NCBI GenBank assembly: GCA_950295325.1
Contig: OX485809.1
Span: 15,996,001-16,060,000 of the forward strand
Length of the DNA: 64,000 bases
Direction: 5' to 3'
From: Polytrichum commune
Lineage: Eukaryota; Streptophyta; Polytrichopsida; Polytrichales; Polytrichaceae
The translations under genes were made by a program, and so were the position numbers. Below the pieces are notes generated by a model. That model saw only the letters and a program-made list of their open reading frames with translations. It did no database searches and was not told the DNA's origin. Below are positions 46,620 to 59,044 of this stretch, in pieces (the first letter of the stretch is position 1; each line of letters opens with the position of its first letter).

Positions 46620-46979
46620 CAACACTAAATATGAGATTTAGTGTCACTATGGTACTTTTTGGATGACACTCTTTATGAATAACTTTACAAATACTATCAT
46701 GGATGATGGACGAGTTCATCCATTGCCCAAATCCCTACCTTCTCTTGTCATCAACTTGTGATGAAACATTGTCATGGATGATTGAAATTTGGATGAAAAA
46801 TCACTGGGTAAGTGATTCTAATTGCAACATTGTAAATGTACATTCCCCCCAAAATTTACAAGGAATGACAAAATACTGTTGGTTAACATTTAGTGTTGGG
46901 GACACTGTACCACGGTTTACAATTAGCATTGAGCATGACAAGTAGAATTGGTGACACTAAATATCATATTTAGTGTACC
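46620..46979 (+). mobile_element. Miniature element type A, copy 4 (forward)
   Basis: Starts ACACTAAATATGAGATTT and ends AATATCATATTTAGTGTA. It lacks the bases between the two TGTCA phrases near the left end that other copies have, consistent with a small deletion between short repeats. It lies about 157 bp from copy 3 in inverted orientation. Confidence 0.8.
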
Positions 46980-49271
46980 ACTTTCTTAGAGCTTTCTGAC
47001 TGTGTTTTTTACATGATATTTGACAATGGAATAAACTGTTCCATTCATTCTAGAGTTATAAAACTTCCAAGAAGAAGACGGAAGTGTGGTCAATACCTCC
47101 ATACAATTGATGCTGTGAGGTCCCGAAACAATTCTGTAATGTACATTACGGGGAGATTCTGCAATTTTTCTACACACTAAAATCACTTTACGGGCAACCC
47201 AAACATTCAAACAAACGTCAACCCCACAGCCAAAAGTTGTACCCCAAAAAACAAATATGGAAAGAAGATGTAAAGATGAGACAGCAAGAGAAGGGTGGGC
47301 AGACAACTCTGAAAAACGAGATGAAAAGATAAAGAAACGGCCACGAAATCCACATGAAAGAATTGATGCCCATGCATAACTAGTACTACATGTAACTTAT
47401 AAGAACAGTGGAGAATAATAAAAATGATTTTGAAAGACGTGAAGGAATCTGAGGTGGAGTCACCAAAACAAACAAACAAGCAAATAAACAAACAAACCAA
47501 CAACCAACCAACCAACCACTGGCCACTCTACGCAATATATCTATATTTATATTTATATATACATATAGATAGATAGGCTGGAGCCGGAGGAGTTGACTCT
47601 CCAAAAGGATGAAGCTTGAAATGATGATGGGAAAAAAAAATGCTCCAAAAAGGAACTCAAGTGATTCAACTCTTAGTAGAGGCGGAGAAGAAGAAGAAAA
47701 GTACTTTTGGGGCTCCGACATCTCGCATAAATCCTGCTGCACTCTACCACAAGTTAGTCTGTTGTATGAGTGCAAGGCGGTAAGCTTTTAAAACTTTCAT
47801 GTGAGCACGAGGATTCCATCCACAACTCTATACCTTACAGTGACTGTATTGCTAGTCATAGCTTAAGCTTCTTGCATTTCATGCAAACTCTGCAGCTCAC
47901 ATTCCTGCGAATCCTCGTCAGACGATCATTTGTGTCAGAAGCTTTTGCCACAACCTGTACAGTAAACTAGTCTTGGTTTTGGTCATCATTCAAGTTGTGA
48001 GCCTCGGGCGGGTTTTGGGGTTAAGTTTTGGTGACGCTGACAGCCGTGAAGCCCTCCTCCTTGCTGGACTTTTCAAGTTTCCGGTTTCAGCAGGTTCAAG
48101 CTGTTTGTGGTGGGTTAAGTTGTGTGGAAGTAGGGATTGCAGTTTGTTGTTGTCATCTGACATTTGGAGTACATTCCTGATGAGATTCCTCTTGAGATAC
48201 TACGTGCGTCAGGTGCTAATTTTGCTGTTGTACGTAGACAAGTTAGAACATCTGTGCTTTCGCGGTGGCTTCAAGTCACTTAGTGCGGAATCTGCACTGA
48301 GGTTAACCTTGTTGGCCTGCTGCAAGGTGTAGGTGGAAGTTTTACTTCGCAGGAAGTGGTGTCGCAAGTTGTGTCTGGGTGCATTTCTGAGAGGAAACTG
48401 AGAATTATAGCTTTAGCTGCTTTGGCTGCTTTGGTCCAACAGTAGTTCTTGCGGTGAGCCTAACCTTCTGGCTAGGGGAATGAAAATTTTCCAGGTGTGG
48501 TCATGTCCATGTTGGGTTAGGACGATTGTTATTGTCACCGTGATGGTTTCGATCGGCAGTGCGACGTAGTTTTCTAATTAACATCCTGCAAAGTGTATGT
48601 GATTTTGTTTTTGGTAATCTCTCAGCGATAGCTCTTCTACCTTTCTGTTGTAAATTTGCAGCAGCCGATGTCAAGCGTGAGTAGCCAAGTACAGAATCAC
48701 TCCTGTGAACATTCCTTTTTTGGAGAATCTCATTGTGTCAGACTTCTACTGCTGGTATACAACTTTCGTGGTTTTGAGGAAGGAAGTGCTGCACTGAGCT
48801 TAGCAACCTTCGTCCTGCAATTACAAGTTGGAGGTTCTGTGGTCACGGTGGATTAGAAGAATTTCTGTCGTCATCATAATCATTTAACCGGAGGATTTGT
48901 GGCTTGCAGCTACAGCCCGGAGGTGAGCTTCTTCTGTCTCAAGCAAGCAAGCAAGCTACACACCACCTTCAACTTCTATAATTATTCTGCAGTACGTGGC
49001 CACCACGTCGCAATTCCCCGAAATACTTCTCACCGGGTCACTAACTAACTGCACCACACACACTACCATCAAGTGCAGCAGCGAGCTTTGTGCCAGGTTG
49101 TGCCTGCCATGTCTCCGAAAGGTTGGCTCCGGGGTCGCTGAATGCCACGTTGGTGCAAAAATCTACAAGTTGGTGGCCTGAGGAAGGAGTTCTAATTTGT
49201 TAATTAGTTGGTTTGTTTGGAAGGTTTGGTGTGGTGGAATTAATTACATTAAGAAGGTAGCTGGGAGAATC
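46980..49271 (+). promoter_or_regulatory. Upstream region and probable 5' leader of the auxin carrier gene
   Basis: No separate gene recognised. The sequence from about 47,600 to the start codon is less AT-rich than the flanks and lacks transposon signatures, as expected of promoter and untranslated leader. A TATA-rich segment lies at about 47,536-47,577. The transcription start cannot be placed from sequence alone, and a 5'-untranslated intron is possible. Confidence 0.35.
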
Positions 49272-52200
49272 ATGGTGAATGGGCAAGGGGAGCAGCTGCC
49301 GGCGGTGGAGGGCACCGGCTATGGGGAGATGGAGGAGCAGAACCAGCGGCTGGAGAGCGACCAGAACATCCCTGACCCTTCCATGAAGGGAAGAGTGGGC
49401 CGCCTGCTATGGCACGGGGGCTCTGTCTACGATGCCTGGTTCAGTGCCGCCTCCAACCAGGTAACAAAATTTACCGAATCGAACTCAGTCATTCGTTCTT
49501 CCTTCTTTGCATTAATGTGTCTGATTCTGTCGTTGCCAGAAAGATTCAGTTGTTGTTCACTAACGAACCGGCCGGGTGACCAAAGTGCATAAATTCTTCT
49601 TCCGGAGGCTAATAGATTGCGAATGGCCACCTTGCAAACTATTGAATCTTCGTTGTTTGCATTGTGTCCATCTTCGGTGCTCGCTTGAAAGAATTCAGTG
49701 GTTTGTCACAAAGAAGTTGTTTTTCCGAAACGAACTGGCCGGGTGACCAAAGTGCATAACTTGCCTTCCGGAGGCTAACAGATTACGAATGACCACCCTG
49801 CAAACTGCTTCATCGTTGTTTGCATTGTGCCTATGTTTGGTGCTCTCTTGAAAGAAGTCTGTAGTTTGCCACAAGGAGTAAATGTTGTTTCTAAATGAAC
49901 CGGCCGTGTGGCCAAAGTGCATAACTTGTCTTCCGGAGGCTGACAGATTACGAATGACCGCCCTGCAAACTGATTCTTCGTTGTTTGCATTGTGTCTGTC
50001 TGATTTTGTGTTGCTCTCTTGGAAGAATCCTGTGGTTTACCACAAAGGAGTTGTTGTTCACAACCGAACCGGTTGACCACTCCTAGTGCATGAGTCTTTC
50101 TTCCGGAGGCCAGTGTTGCGAATGGCCACCCTAAAAACTGCTTCTTCATTGATCTTTGCATTGTGTCGATGTTCGGTGGTTGCGGAGGATGATGTGTGAT
50201 GCCACAAAGATGTTTGTCATGTTCTCAAACGAACTGGTCAAGTGACTGTAGTGCATAAGCCTTATTCTGAAATGACTGGTCACCCTAAGGTTAAAAAACT
50301 TGAGTTAGTACTGGTTGGTTGACATGTATCATCACTCGGAATTCCTCACTCGACTGCGTCGAATCTATGCAAAGTCTTGCAGTTGCACACCCGTAGGTCA
50401 CGCAGGAAGCTTATAAGTTCAGACATCGATTCAAGTCCTTAAGCTCCAATCATTTGCGAAGGTTAGTACACCGCTACGGTTGTGCAATAACGCCCCAAAT
50501 GACGTTCATCAGCAAGTTGGCAACAATCATCATGAATGCTTCTCGATGAAGTCGACTAAACCTCGAGGATGAATTAGGGGTAAACTTCGGGTACAGTTTT
50601 CAAGTTAACGGATTCGTAAGCTGACGAGTTAACTGCCTACCAGTCAAGGAATTGTTTGTTACGATCGAGTACAGAAATTTACCTGTGTAGAAAGTATCCA
50701 CCAGGTTTCCAGTCTATCTTGTTTTTAGGGAACTTTTTCTTCTCGGTTCTTCGTGTGGACTAAGGCATCCACCGAGGTACCAATTGGCTCCTTTGCAATA
50801 TTGAATGAAGTAGTAAATTTCGAATGTTACCACTTCATCCCTGAAAGTAAAATCAGGCAATTCTCGAAGTAATAAGCTGTAACTTGAGCCGGCAGTGAGT
50901 TGATGCTCATACAAAAGCTGAGAGTATGTAACTTTCTGACTTTAAATGGGGCCGGCGCACAAACAGATCCCTCTTGATCCTAGCTAGAAACTCATTCTTG
51001 AAACTTTGCAATGGTAAAATTCGGCTAATTAAGTGGATTAGGTATGTAGCTTTTGCAGGCCGCAAATTAATTACAACTGTGGATGATGCACGGTGACATT
51101 GATGCAGGTGGCACAAGTGCTGCTGACATTGCCGACGTCATTTGCACAGTTGGGTTATGGTTCCGGAATCGCATTCCAGCTTTTCTACGGAATCATGGGA
51201 TGTTGGGCGTGTTACATGATCACGTGGCTGTACATGGAGTACCGCACACGGCGGGAGCGAGAAGGTCAAACTTTCAAAAACCATGTGATTCAGGTGATGA
51301 ATCATAAATTTAGAATGTCTCTTCCTCCCCAATCCAATCCTGCATATTTAGCCGTGGTAGCTGACTCAATTAGATTATGATGTTAACTCAATCTTCTGCC
51401 GTTGATTACTTTCATCACGGATCGAGGCAGTCACACAATTCCTTTCTACTCAGCGGTTTTATATTCATCGATTGAGACTCCAGCCAGCCCTGAAAAATTT
51501 GTTTGTGTCTGTCATGTGTCGCTATGACTCCCAGTGGTTCGAAGTGTTGGATGGATTACTGGGGCCATGGTGGAAGTATGTCGGACTCACATTCAACTGC
51601 GTGTACTGCCTCTTCGGAGGTGTCATTCAGCTCATTGCATGCGCAAGGTGAGCCGAATTCCAAACATTCAGACACTAAATTGTTATTTACCAACAAAGTA
51701 CTCTGCTACTGCAGAAAGGTTAGGTGAAGGAATTAGTCTTGATGATCAAGAGTAGACCGTAGACAATGATCTGTGTGCTGATATAAATCGAGGCAGCCTG
51801 CCAAGAAAAAATGGCAGGAACATCCATGTAGTTACATATCCTCCTCCTCATGATGCGTGGGCTTACTCTTTCAAATCTTTGGGTGTGCACGCAGCAACAT
51901 ATACTTGCTGAACGATCACTTGAACAAGCGCGAGTGGACATACATTTTTGGCGCGTGCTGTATGATGACAATCTTCATCCCCTCATTCCGCAATTACCGA
52001 ATTTGGTCCTTCTTCGGCCTCATCATGATCACATATACAGCGTGGTATATGACAATTGCCTCTGTCTATTATGGCCAGGTAACCGGCCCAAATTCTCCTC
52101 AGTCTTCAAGCTCTCAATTCAATCAATGCCTAATAACCTCCGCCGATTGCTTCTTGAACAGAATGTTTCACAACTACACTAGATTGTCGCTTTTGGATGT

Positions 52201-55200
52201 TTTGGAACAAGTCTTAAACCTGTCAAACTTCCTGAGAGCCCACTCTTGGGCTTATGAATGGCTCTTGAAGGCCAATCCATCCCAAAGGAAGGTGCTACGG
52301 TGGTCGCAATACGAAGTCATTGTGTTCGTCCTGAAAATTTCTTGTCCATGGCGAGGATCCCATGCCAGTATGAAAAGTTCCCTAGAGATTTTTACAGTCA
52401 AGGAAGATCTGACTTTTCCCTCTGTTCATACGTTACTATGTACATAGTAACTCCATATTATTTTGATTGAAAATTGTCAATTTGGTATGGACCCTTTTTC
52501 TTACCTCACAGTGTGTATCCATTCTTAGTAGAATCTTGAAAGTTTGGATTCTACTTTTTTTGCATATATTTATCACTATTTCGTGAAGTTTTATGATTCT
52601 AAATCAATTAGAAACAAATCATGAAACTTATTAAATATTTCTACCTTATCGATGTGATCTTAAGATCATTAGCAACAATTTTTTTTTTGAAGTACAATTA
52701 AAATTAAGCTCTAGAAAGCTTATTTTATAGATCTAATGGATTTACAAATACGCTTCATGAAGTTAAGGGGTAAAATTCATGAACTTGATTGATTGATTGA
52801 TGCATAAAAAAATGTGGATGTCTTCAAATGCAGGAAAAAGGAGTGACACACCATGGGCCTATGACAAGGGTTTTGTATTTCACAGGAGCCACCAACATCC
52901 TTTACACTTTTGGAAGCCATGCTGTCACTGTGTAAGTCATCATGTGCAAGCCAACCACTTTATAGTTGCATGAATCTAACCTTGGGGCAACAACATGGGT
53001 TCTAAAATAGTCCATTTGTTTTTATTTCTCAAATCTTAAACCCTCAATGAATTTGGTTTTGTTGCAAAGAGTTCAAGAAAATGAATCGAATCGTATCTTA
53101 TTTGACATAGTTGACCTCTGTATATCCTATGGACATTGATCAATGAGAGAAGTAAAAGGAAGTTTGTTAAGTGCATGGGCCTTAAGATATAATTGAGGGA
53201 TTTTCAAATACTTTATTCAATATGAATATGCCTTATTAAGCTTAATTAAAATTGATTTAATTTACCAATGACTCCTACTTAATATTATACAAGTGTGTTG
53301 CCACCCTAGGAATCTAACATTTATTTATTGATGATTGAGAAAGTTATTGCGATGATCATGTCAGATTTGGAAGTAGTGGAATATGTTGAACTAATTGTTG
53401 GTAAAATTGATGAGGTGCAGAGAGATTATGCACGCTATGTACAAACCATCCAAGTTCAAGTATGTCTTTTTGTTCGCAACATTGTATGTGTTCACGTTGA
53501 CCATCCCATCTGCTATTGCGGTCTACTGGGCATTTGGGGACACACTCCTCACACATTCCAACTCGCTTGCCTTGTTGCCCAAAAATGCGGCCCGTGACAT
53601 CGCTGTTATCCTCATGCTCATTCACCAGGTACAATATATAAACATTATTGTTACTCCATTCTCACATATATCCAACTTACTAAAATCCTTTAGGTTCCAA
53701 GATCCATCCCAAAAGATGCCCTAGGCCTTTTGACATGTGGAGGAATCAAATGAAGGCACCACTCCTATTTTTTAATAGAAATGAATGTTGTGATGAGGTA
53801 AGTAGTATGATGAGATGAGTGGATGAGATGGTCTTAATGGTGTGATGAGATGTGTGGCATGAATGGTGTGTTCATGGTATCATGATGAGACAAGTGGTAT
53901 GAGGTGCGATGGAGGAGTATAAATGGCATGAAGAAATGAATGGTATGAGATGAGTAGTATGAATGGTATGTATTAGGTAGCTAGTGGGACAAGCCCAACT
54001 AACCTCCTGGGAATATGGGGGCAAAGAACATCAAGGCTAATAGTTGATTTCGGGCCAAGAACCTTTCGTAGCCAATTTCGGACCTCCATGTAGCATTGGA
54101 TCCAATCTATGGGTAAGGGGGGCTGTCATTTACTTGGTACCTACCTAGATGGGACATAGATGGGCGGTTGAAGTGCTTTTGGATGACACTTCACAAGTTA
54201 GGTAGGTGGATTTTGATAGGTAGGAATCATCTTTCGCGAAATAGGTTGAGGGCTATGGTGTTGGGACCGGGTCCACAACACCATTGTCTAGAATATGACA
54301 CGTCAACAAGTGGAAAGCCAAAATTTGCTACGAATGTTGTGAACAGTAAGATGAGATGAATGGTACGAGATGGTATGAATGGTATAAGATGAGGAATATG
54401 AATGGTGTGAATAGTGTGATGACATGAGTGGTATGAAATGACATGAATGATATGATAAGATGAGTGTGTATGAGATGGTATGAGATGAGGGACATGAATG
54501 ATGTGAATGGTATGATGAGATGAATCTTGACATGTGTTAATGTGTGCATGTGTTGGTTGATTGGTGGGATGCAGTTCATAACGGTGGGGTTTGCAGTGAC
54601 ACCATTATATTTCGTGTGGGAGAAGTTGTTGGGAATCCACCACACCAAGCACGTGTTGTTTCGGGCCATATGTCGGATGCCCGTCATTTTGCCAATTTGG
54701 TTCTTTGCCATCGCATTCCCCTTCTTTGGACCCATCAACTCTGCAGTGGGAGCCTTGCTAGTCACATTCACTGTCTACATCATTCCATGTTTGGCCCACA
54801 TGGTCTACTACCGTAGCCCAGCTGCTCGAACGGTATGTACATTCTTACCTCACTTGAGATGGGTACAAATATTAGAATTTTGATCATGTGTTTTGAAAGT
54901 TTCTGTGTGCATCTTTCCATCATAGCATTCTTAAGTAGTCTAGTTAGGGTCCAATGCAATTGGAATGACTTAGGTAATCCGGATAGCCTAAAAGTGATCC
55001 ATTGAACACACACTTCTTCGATTGAACCTTGGTAGATGAATGAAGCCTTTATGTCCGTAGGCAACAATGAGATAGTTGTCGACTACTGAGAGCTACATGC
55101 GACTTGCTATGCTTGATTGCATTCACGCATCTACTCAAGGACCTTAGTTCTTGAAAATTTTATTCTTGAAGCTAGAATATAAAGTGCACGCCTTTACACA

Positions 55201-56721
55201 TGCTTAACCTCTAACTCCCTAAGCACCATTTCCCTCAAAATTGGCCTCAAATCAGTGTTTTTAAGAAAGATGACTTAATCTATAAGTGCTTCCGAGCATC
55301 CAACCGCACGGATATGATGTTGGCCTTTATTTGAGCTATTCAAAAAAAGATTAAATGTTCACGTGGCAATGTGAATGAGACCCAATTGGGATGAAACTTT
55401 TTGCATAAGATTTCCAACTAAATCGTGAACCTTTAGGCTTGATATGTATGTGTGCACCAAATGAGATTTTTTGAGAGCCCTTGCAATGTGTAGCACTCCG
55501 TTTTACATCCAATCTTACATAACATATTTTAAGTAATTTCAAAAACTCCAATCACCAATCCCAACGGTAGATATTTGAAACATAAAACAAACTAAATCCT
55601 TGCAAACTTTCATAGCTTTTCAAGTACATATGAGTGTTGTTTTCCTTTTTGACACATCTCTTAATGTATCATGAGGTTTTATCCAAATCTAATGGAGTTT
55701 GGGATGCTAGATGACTTTGAAAAATTCCACAAGGCTAAGGTTTAGTCCAAATCCAATGAAATTTGGGGCGTTGGATGCAAAATGAAAATTCATTAAATTG
55801 TGAAAAAATCTCACCTTCATCTCAAAAAATCTAAGACCTCAATTGAAACAAAAACCATCAAAAATTGATCATTTTGGGTCTCTTGCGGAGGTAGGGGTTA
55901 AGAATGCTACATAAATTTCCTAAGTAGCCTATTTAGGCTCCAATGCAAATGGACTAATCCGGATAGCCTAAGAAAGATTTCATTTGCGATGCACCTCTTC
56001 AATTGAATACTGGTAGATGGAAGAAGGCTTTGTGACTATGCTCCATTGCATTCATGTATACTCCAGGACCTTGAGTTCTGAAAAATTATTCTTGAAGCTA
56101 GAACCGAAAGATAGCCTCTTCACATATGCTTAAGAATGCTTTGTAATACATAACATTTTTGAGTATTCTATATAGGTTCAAATGCAGATGGAAGGGTTCT
56201 TAGGTACTTCAGATAACCTAGGAATGATCCCCTTGGTGATGCATTTCCAATTGGTAGATGGAAGAAGGCTTTGTGTATAAAGACAGGAATCAACAATGAG
56301 ATTGGTTGTCGATTAATGAGAGCTTTATGCCATGCTCCATAGCATTCATGCATGTACTCAAGGCACCTCGGATCTTGTAAAAACCATGTAAACACATGCT
56401 TAAGAGTGCTGCTTTAAACTATTGCTTTGAGACTTGATTCATTGCCTACCGGCATTCGTGAAGTGTTATGGTGAATTGATGAATTCTGTTACTGTGCAGA
56501 CATCTGTGGAGAAGCCACCACGTTTCTTAATCCAAAGCTGGACACTAATCTACATCATCAACATCTTCATGTGTGTGTGGATTTTGGTGATCGGAGTTGG
56601 ATGGGGCGGCTGGGCAAGCATCACGAACTTCATCAAACAGATCCAGACCTTCGGTGTTTTCGCCGCATGCTACCAGTGTCCACCCAAGACACACGCAGCC
56701 AACACCACTAAGTACACTTGA
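49272..56721 (+). CDS. AUX1/LAX: AUX1/LAX-type auxin influx carrier, 8 exons, 485 aa
   Basis: A plasma-membrane proton/indole-3-acetic-acid symporter of the amino acid/auxin permease family, which imports auxin and works with PIN exporters in polar transport. Coding exons are 49,272-49,460, 51,108-51,293, 51,535-51,647, 51,895-52,078, 52,834-52,931, 53,421-53,628, 54,575-54,832 and 56,500-56,721. All introns are GT-AG and the frame joins without a break to 485 codons plus TGA, the usual family length. Visible signatures are LLWHGGSVYDAWFSAASNQ at residues 45-63, then QVLLTLPTSFAQLGYGSG (66-83), NDHLNKREWTYIFGA (169-183), IPSAIAVYWAFGD (285-297), INSAVGALLVTFTVYIIPC (380-398) and FGVFAACYQCPP near the C-terminus. 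Hydrophobic segments are spread through exons 2-8, consistent with the multi-pass fold; the family usually has 11. The start at 49,272 is chosen because MVNGQGEQ opens a hydrophilic N-terminus; the open frame runs 25 codons further upstream to 49,197 without family character. I cannot say which family member (AUX1 or a LAX) it is orthologous to. Confidence 0.96.
49490..50265 (+). repeat. ~166-bp tandem repeats in intron 1 of the auxin carrier
   Basis: Four full units and a partial first unit. The phrase AGTGCATAA (or a near variant) falls at about 49,584, 49,751, 49,916, 50,085 and 50,250, spacings 165-169 bp. Other unit landmarks are TCTTCCGGAGGCTAACAGAT, GTTTGCATTGTGTC and GAACCGGCCG. The array begins about 30 bp inside the intron. 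Confidence 0.85.
53790..54530 (+). repeat. ATGAGATGAGTGGTATGA-like minisatellite in intron 6
   Basis: Irregular repeats built from GATGAGATG, GGTATGAATG and GTGTGATGA occupy 53,790-53,980 and 54,345-54,530. The roughly 360 bp between them is unique. They lie wholly inside intron 6 (53,629-54,574) of the auxin carrier. Confidence 0.75.
54920..56415 (+). repeat. Three diverged ~270-bp repeats in intron 7
   Basis: Units lie at about 54,920-55,206, 55,903-56,146 and 56,150-56,415. Each reads, in order, a GTAGTCTAGTTAGGGTCCAA-like start, GGATAGCCTAA, TTGGTAGATGGAAGAAGGCT, GCATTCATGCATGTACTCAA and CACATGCTTAA. The last two units are adjacent. They lie inside intron 7 (54,833-56,499) of the auxin carrier. 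Confidence 0.75.
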
Positions 56722-57094
56722 ACACATAAGACCTAACAAGTGGAACCGAAAGTATTATCATCGATCCAGCTGACATGAGTCACGGCCAAATTTAAAGCAA
56801 CAATTTGACTGTGAACTGCTCTGTTTGGCTTGCAGGAATCATCAGATCATGCATCCCAGTAGAGATTAGCTAATGAAATCGATCGTCAGCTAGGATTATC
56901 CTGCGATTGGGGCATCACATGATTTTTCTCACCTCGCTTTGTGATGTATGTTTCACTAATTGCAACCAGTTGAGGTATCAAGGTGGCGATAGAATTAATG
57001 CAGGGCTTTAGATTTGTTTGTACTGTAACCCCCAAGAAATGAAATGTTGAAATTTGCAGTGATTGTAGCAGTAATCATATAGATTGATCTGTAG

Positions 57095-57217
57095 GTGATA
57101 TTGGAGGCCTTCATAGACGGATCTGCCTTGTGGACAACCATGATTTTAACCTTCGGGCCTGCCGGGTGTTGTCTTGCTGGCACCGTAATGAAGTATGCTC
57201 ACCAATTCAAGTCAACT
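57095..57217 (+). pseudogene. Isolated exon-like segment, possible nucleotide-sugar transporter fragment
   Basis: A 123-bp open segment preceded by a good acceptor (CTGTAG) and followed by a consensus donor (GTAAGTATGG), both in phase 0, giving 41 codons. The translation is hydrophobic and ends GTVMKYAHQFKST. The arrangement FxxG, a hydrophobic stretch, then KYA followed by K resembles the KYADNILK region of nucleotide-sugar transporters (SLC35A type). I infer this from memory of the motif, not from a search. No other exon of such a gene was found nearby. It may be a stranded exon, a captured fragment, or an alternative 3' exon of the auxin carrier transcript. Confidence 0.35.
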
Positions 57218-57267
57218 GTAAGTATGGATATTGAACTTGTCTGTCAGTGTTCTGTTGTGAAAGGACA

Positions 57268-57501
57268 CTACACTGATTTTCCCAATTCGTGCGTGTTACT
57301 ATTTGGAGTTATGCAGTGCTATAACTAATGAATGAGAATGTAATATCTTATAATCTTACCAAGCAAAGTCATTTATGTTCTATAACATCCGAACAACCTA
57401 TTGAACCTTCATTTAGTAAAAACTGAACTCCTGAGTAAGGAATTACTGCACTGCATAAGTCTCCAAATAGTAACACGTGCTAATTGGATTGATCAGCGCA
57501 G
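57268..57501. mobile_element. Short foldback element related to type C (234 bp)
   Basis: Long inverted arms: the left starts CTACACTGATTTTCCCAATT, and the right is the imperfect reverse complement ending CCAAATAGTAACACGTGC, TAATTGG and GATCAGCGCAG. The inner 30 bp (GTGTTACTATTTGGAG ... TTATGCAGTGC) pair almost perfectly. The outer 20 bp match the termini of the type C elements at 58,631-59,044 and 29,157-30,027. Confidence 0.75.
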
Positions 57502-58011
57502 AAATGTAAGAGTGATTTCGTTTTCTACAAACAATTTATAGAGATGGGCTACGGTCACTGAACTTCACACTGTCAGATAACTATGGTTGATGATGGGTAA
57601 TAGAAAAGCTCTGAAGTATCACCAAGTATTCTACAAGTATGAAAAGGCCAGGGCTTCTCAACACATAAATAATTAGGTCACCCATTTATAGCATCTGTCT
57701 AGATATGGTTTTATCTCCCCGAAGTTCAAGGTTGATCCCTCAAAATTGGGTTGCCCAGACTACCGTAGTTTGGGGATCTCTGATTCCAATTCAGGTTCCA
57801 AGTTGACTTTGACCTATATATTTGTGGGCTGTAGAGTGGTCAATGGCCCCCCTTTCACGCCACTATGGTTGATCGCATGCAGTGCAAATGCAATTCTAAA
57901 TGCTGACATGAAAAGGAACATTGTCATGCGGATTTAGAGGTGGAGACTTTGCAAAGATGTGCAGATGGCCCTCCTCCTTCCTGCACTTGAAATTGCTGGT
58001 AGCAAAACAAA
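57502..58011. other. Intergenic stretch, nothing recognised
   Basis: No coding sense, repeat or RNA gene seen. Confidence 0.45.
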
Positions 58012-58390
58012 CTCCACTACATATGATATGTAATGTCATATGGTATTTAATGTCACTATGGTAACTTTTCGGATGACACTTCTTATGAATAAGTGGACAA
58101 ATATTGTCATGGATGATGTATAAGTCCATCCATCAGCCAAAAACCCTACCTTCTCTTCCCGACAGCTTGTGATGAAATATTGTCATGGATGGTTGAAATT
58201 TGGATGAAAAACCACTCGGTAAGTGACAGTAATTACAACAGTGTAAATGCATAATTCCGTAAAAAATTTATAAAGAATGACAAATAACATTGGGTTAACA
58301 GTTAGTGTTGGTTACACTATACCATGGTTTACAATTAGTATTTAACAAGACAGTTAAAATTGGTGGCACTAAATATCATATTTGATGTAC
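58012..58390 (+). mobile_element. Miniature element type A, copy 5
   Basis: The interior matches other type A copies (AATGTCACTATGGTAACTTT, GATGACACTTCTTATGAATA, CCATGGTTTACAATTAGTAT). Both termini are eroded (CACTACATATGATATGTAAT and AATATCATATTTGATGTA). Confidence 0.78.
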
Positions 58391-58630
58391 TTCTCTCCAA
58401 ATTGATTCAAACAGATATTGTAATGGAAGGATGTTTCAAGGTCCATCAATGCCCCCCCCTAGTGGCACGGATATTTCCTACTTAGAGCAATCAAAAGATA
58501 TAACCCTCCCTATTTGATGAAGTCCATGCAAAATCACTCTACCCCAATTGAGGATGCAATAACAATCTCCAGCAGTGGCTCAAGGGACAAGTATGACTGA
58601 GCCTCATTCCAAGGTCTAACATCATTTTAA

Positions 58631-59044
58631 CTACACTGGTAATCCCAATTAGTGAGGGAGGGCTAATAGTGTGTGTGGGAAATTAATGAAGATGATACTA
58701 AATTTCATTGTATTACAAAATTAGTGCCACCAAAAGATCTAGGAAGCATTCTTCATCTCATCACTATTCATTGAAAATAATACTCATAGTAGCATTATTC
58801 ACTAGAAGTACCAACACACTATTCATTGATAAGTGTGGATATAACTTTTTTTTCCCACTTTACAAGCAACCTTAGAGCATGCACTAATTTTCTTGAAACG
58901 TATGGTAAATGAGCAGGTATTCGTGAACTTCGCATCGCTCAGTAAAAATTTCAGCCCTCATTAATTTCAGCCCTCACTAATTTTGGCAAAAGAGTGCATG
59001 TTTCAAAAATTAGCACCACGCACTAATTGGGATAATCAGTGTAG
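58631..59044 (+). mobile_element. Miniature element type C, intact copy (414 bp)
   Basis: The ends CTACACTGGTAATCCCAATT and AATTGGGATAATCAGTGTAG form an inverted repeat of about 24 bp. Subterminal CACTAATT / AATTAGTG phrases recur several times inside. The interior matches the split copy at 29,157-30,027 in reverse orientation. No coding capacity. Confidence 0.82.

Noticed and set aside
49197-49271. 25-codon upstream extension of auxin carrier exon 1
   Set aside because: In frame but without family character; the MVNGQGEQ start at 49,272 gives the normal length.
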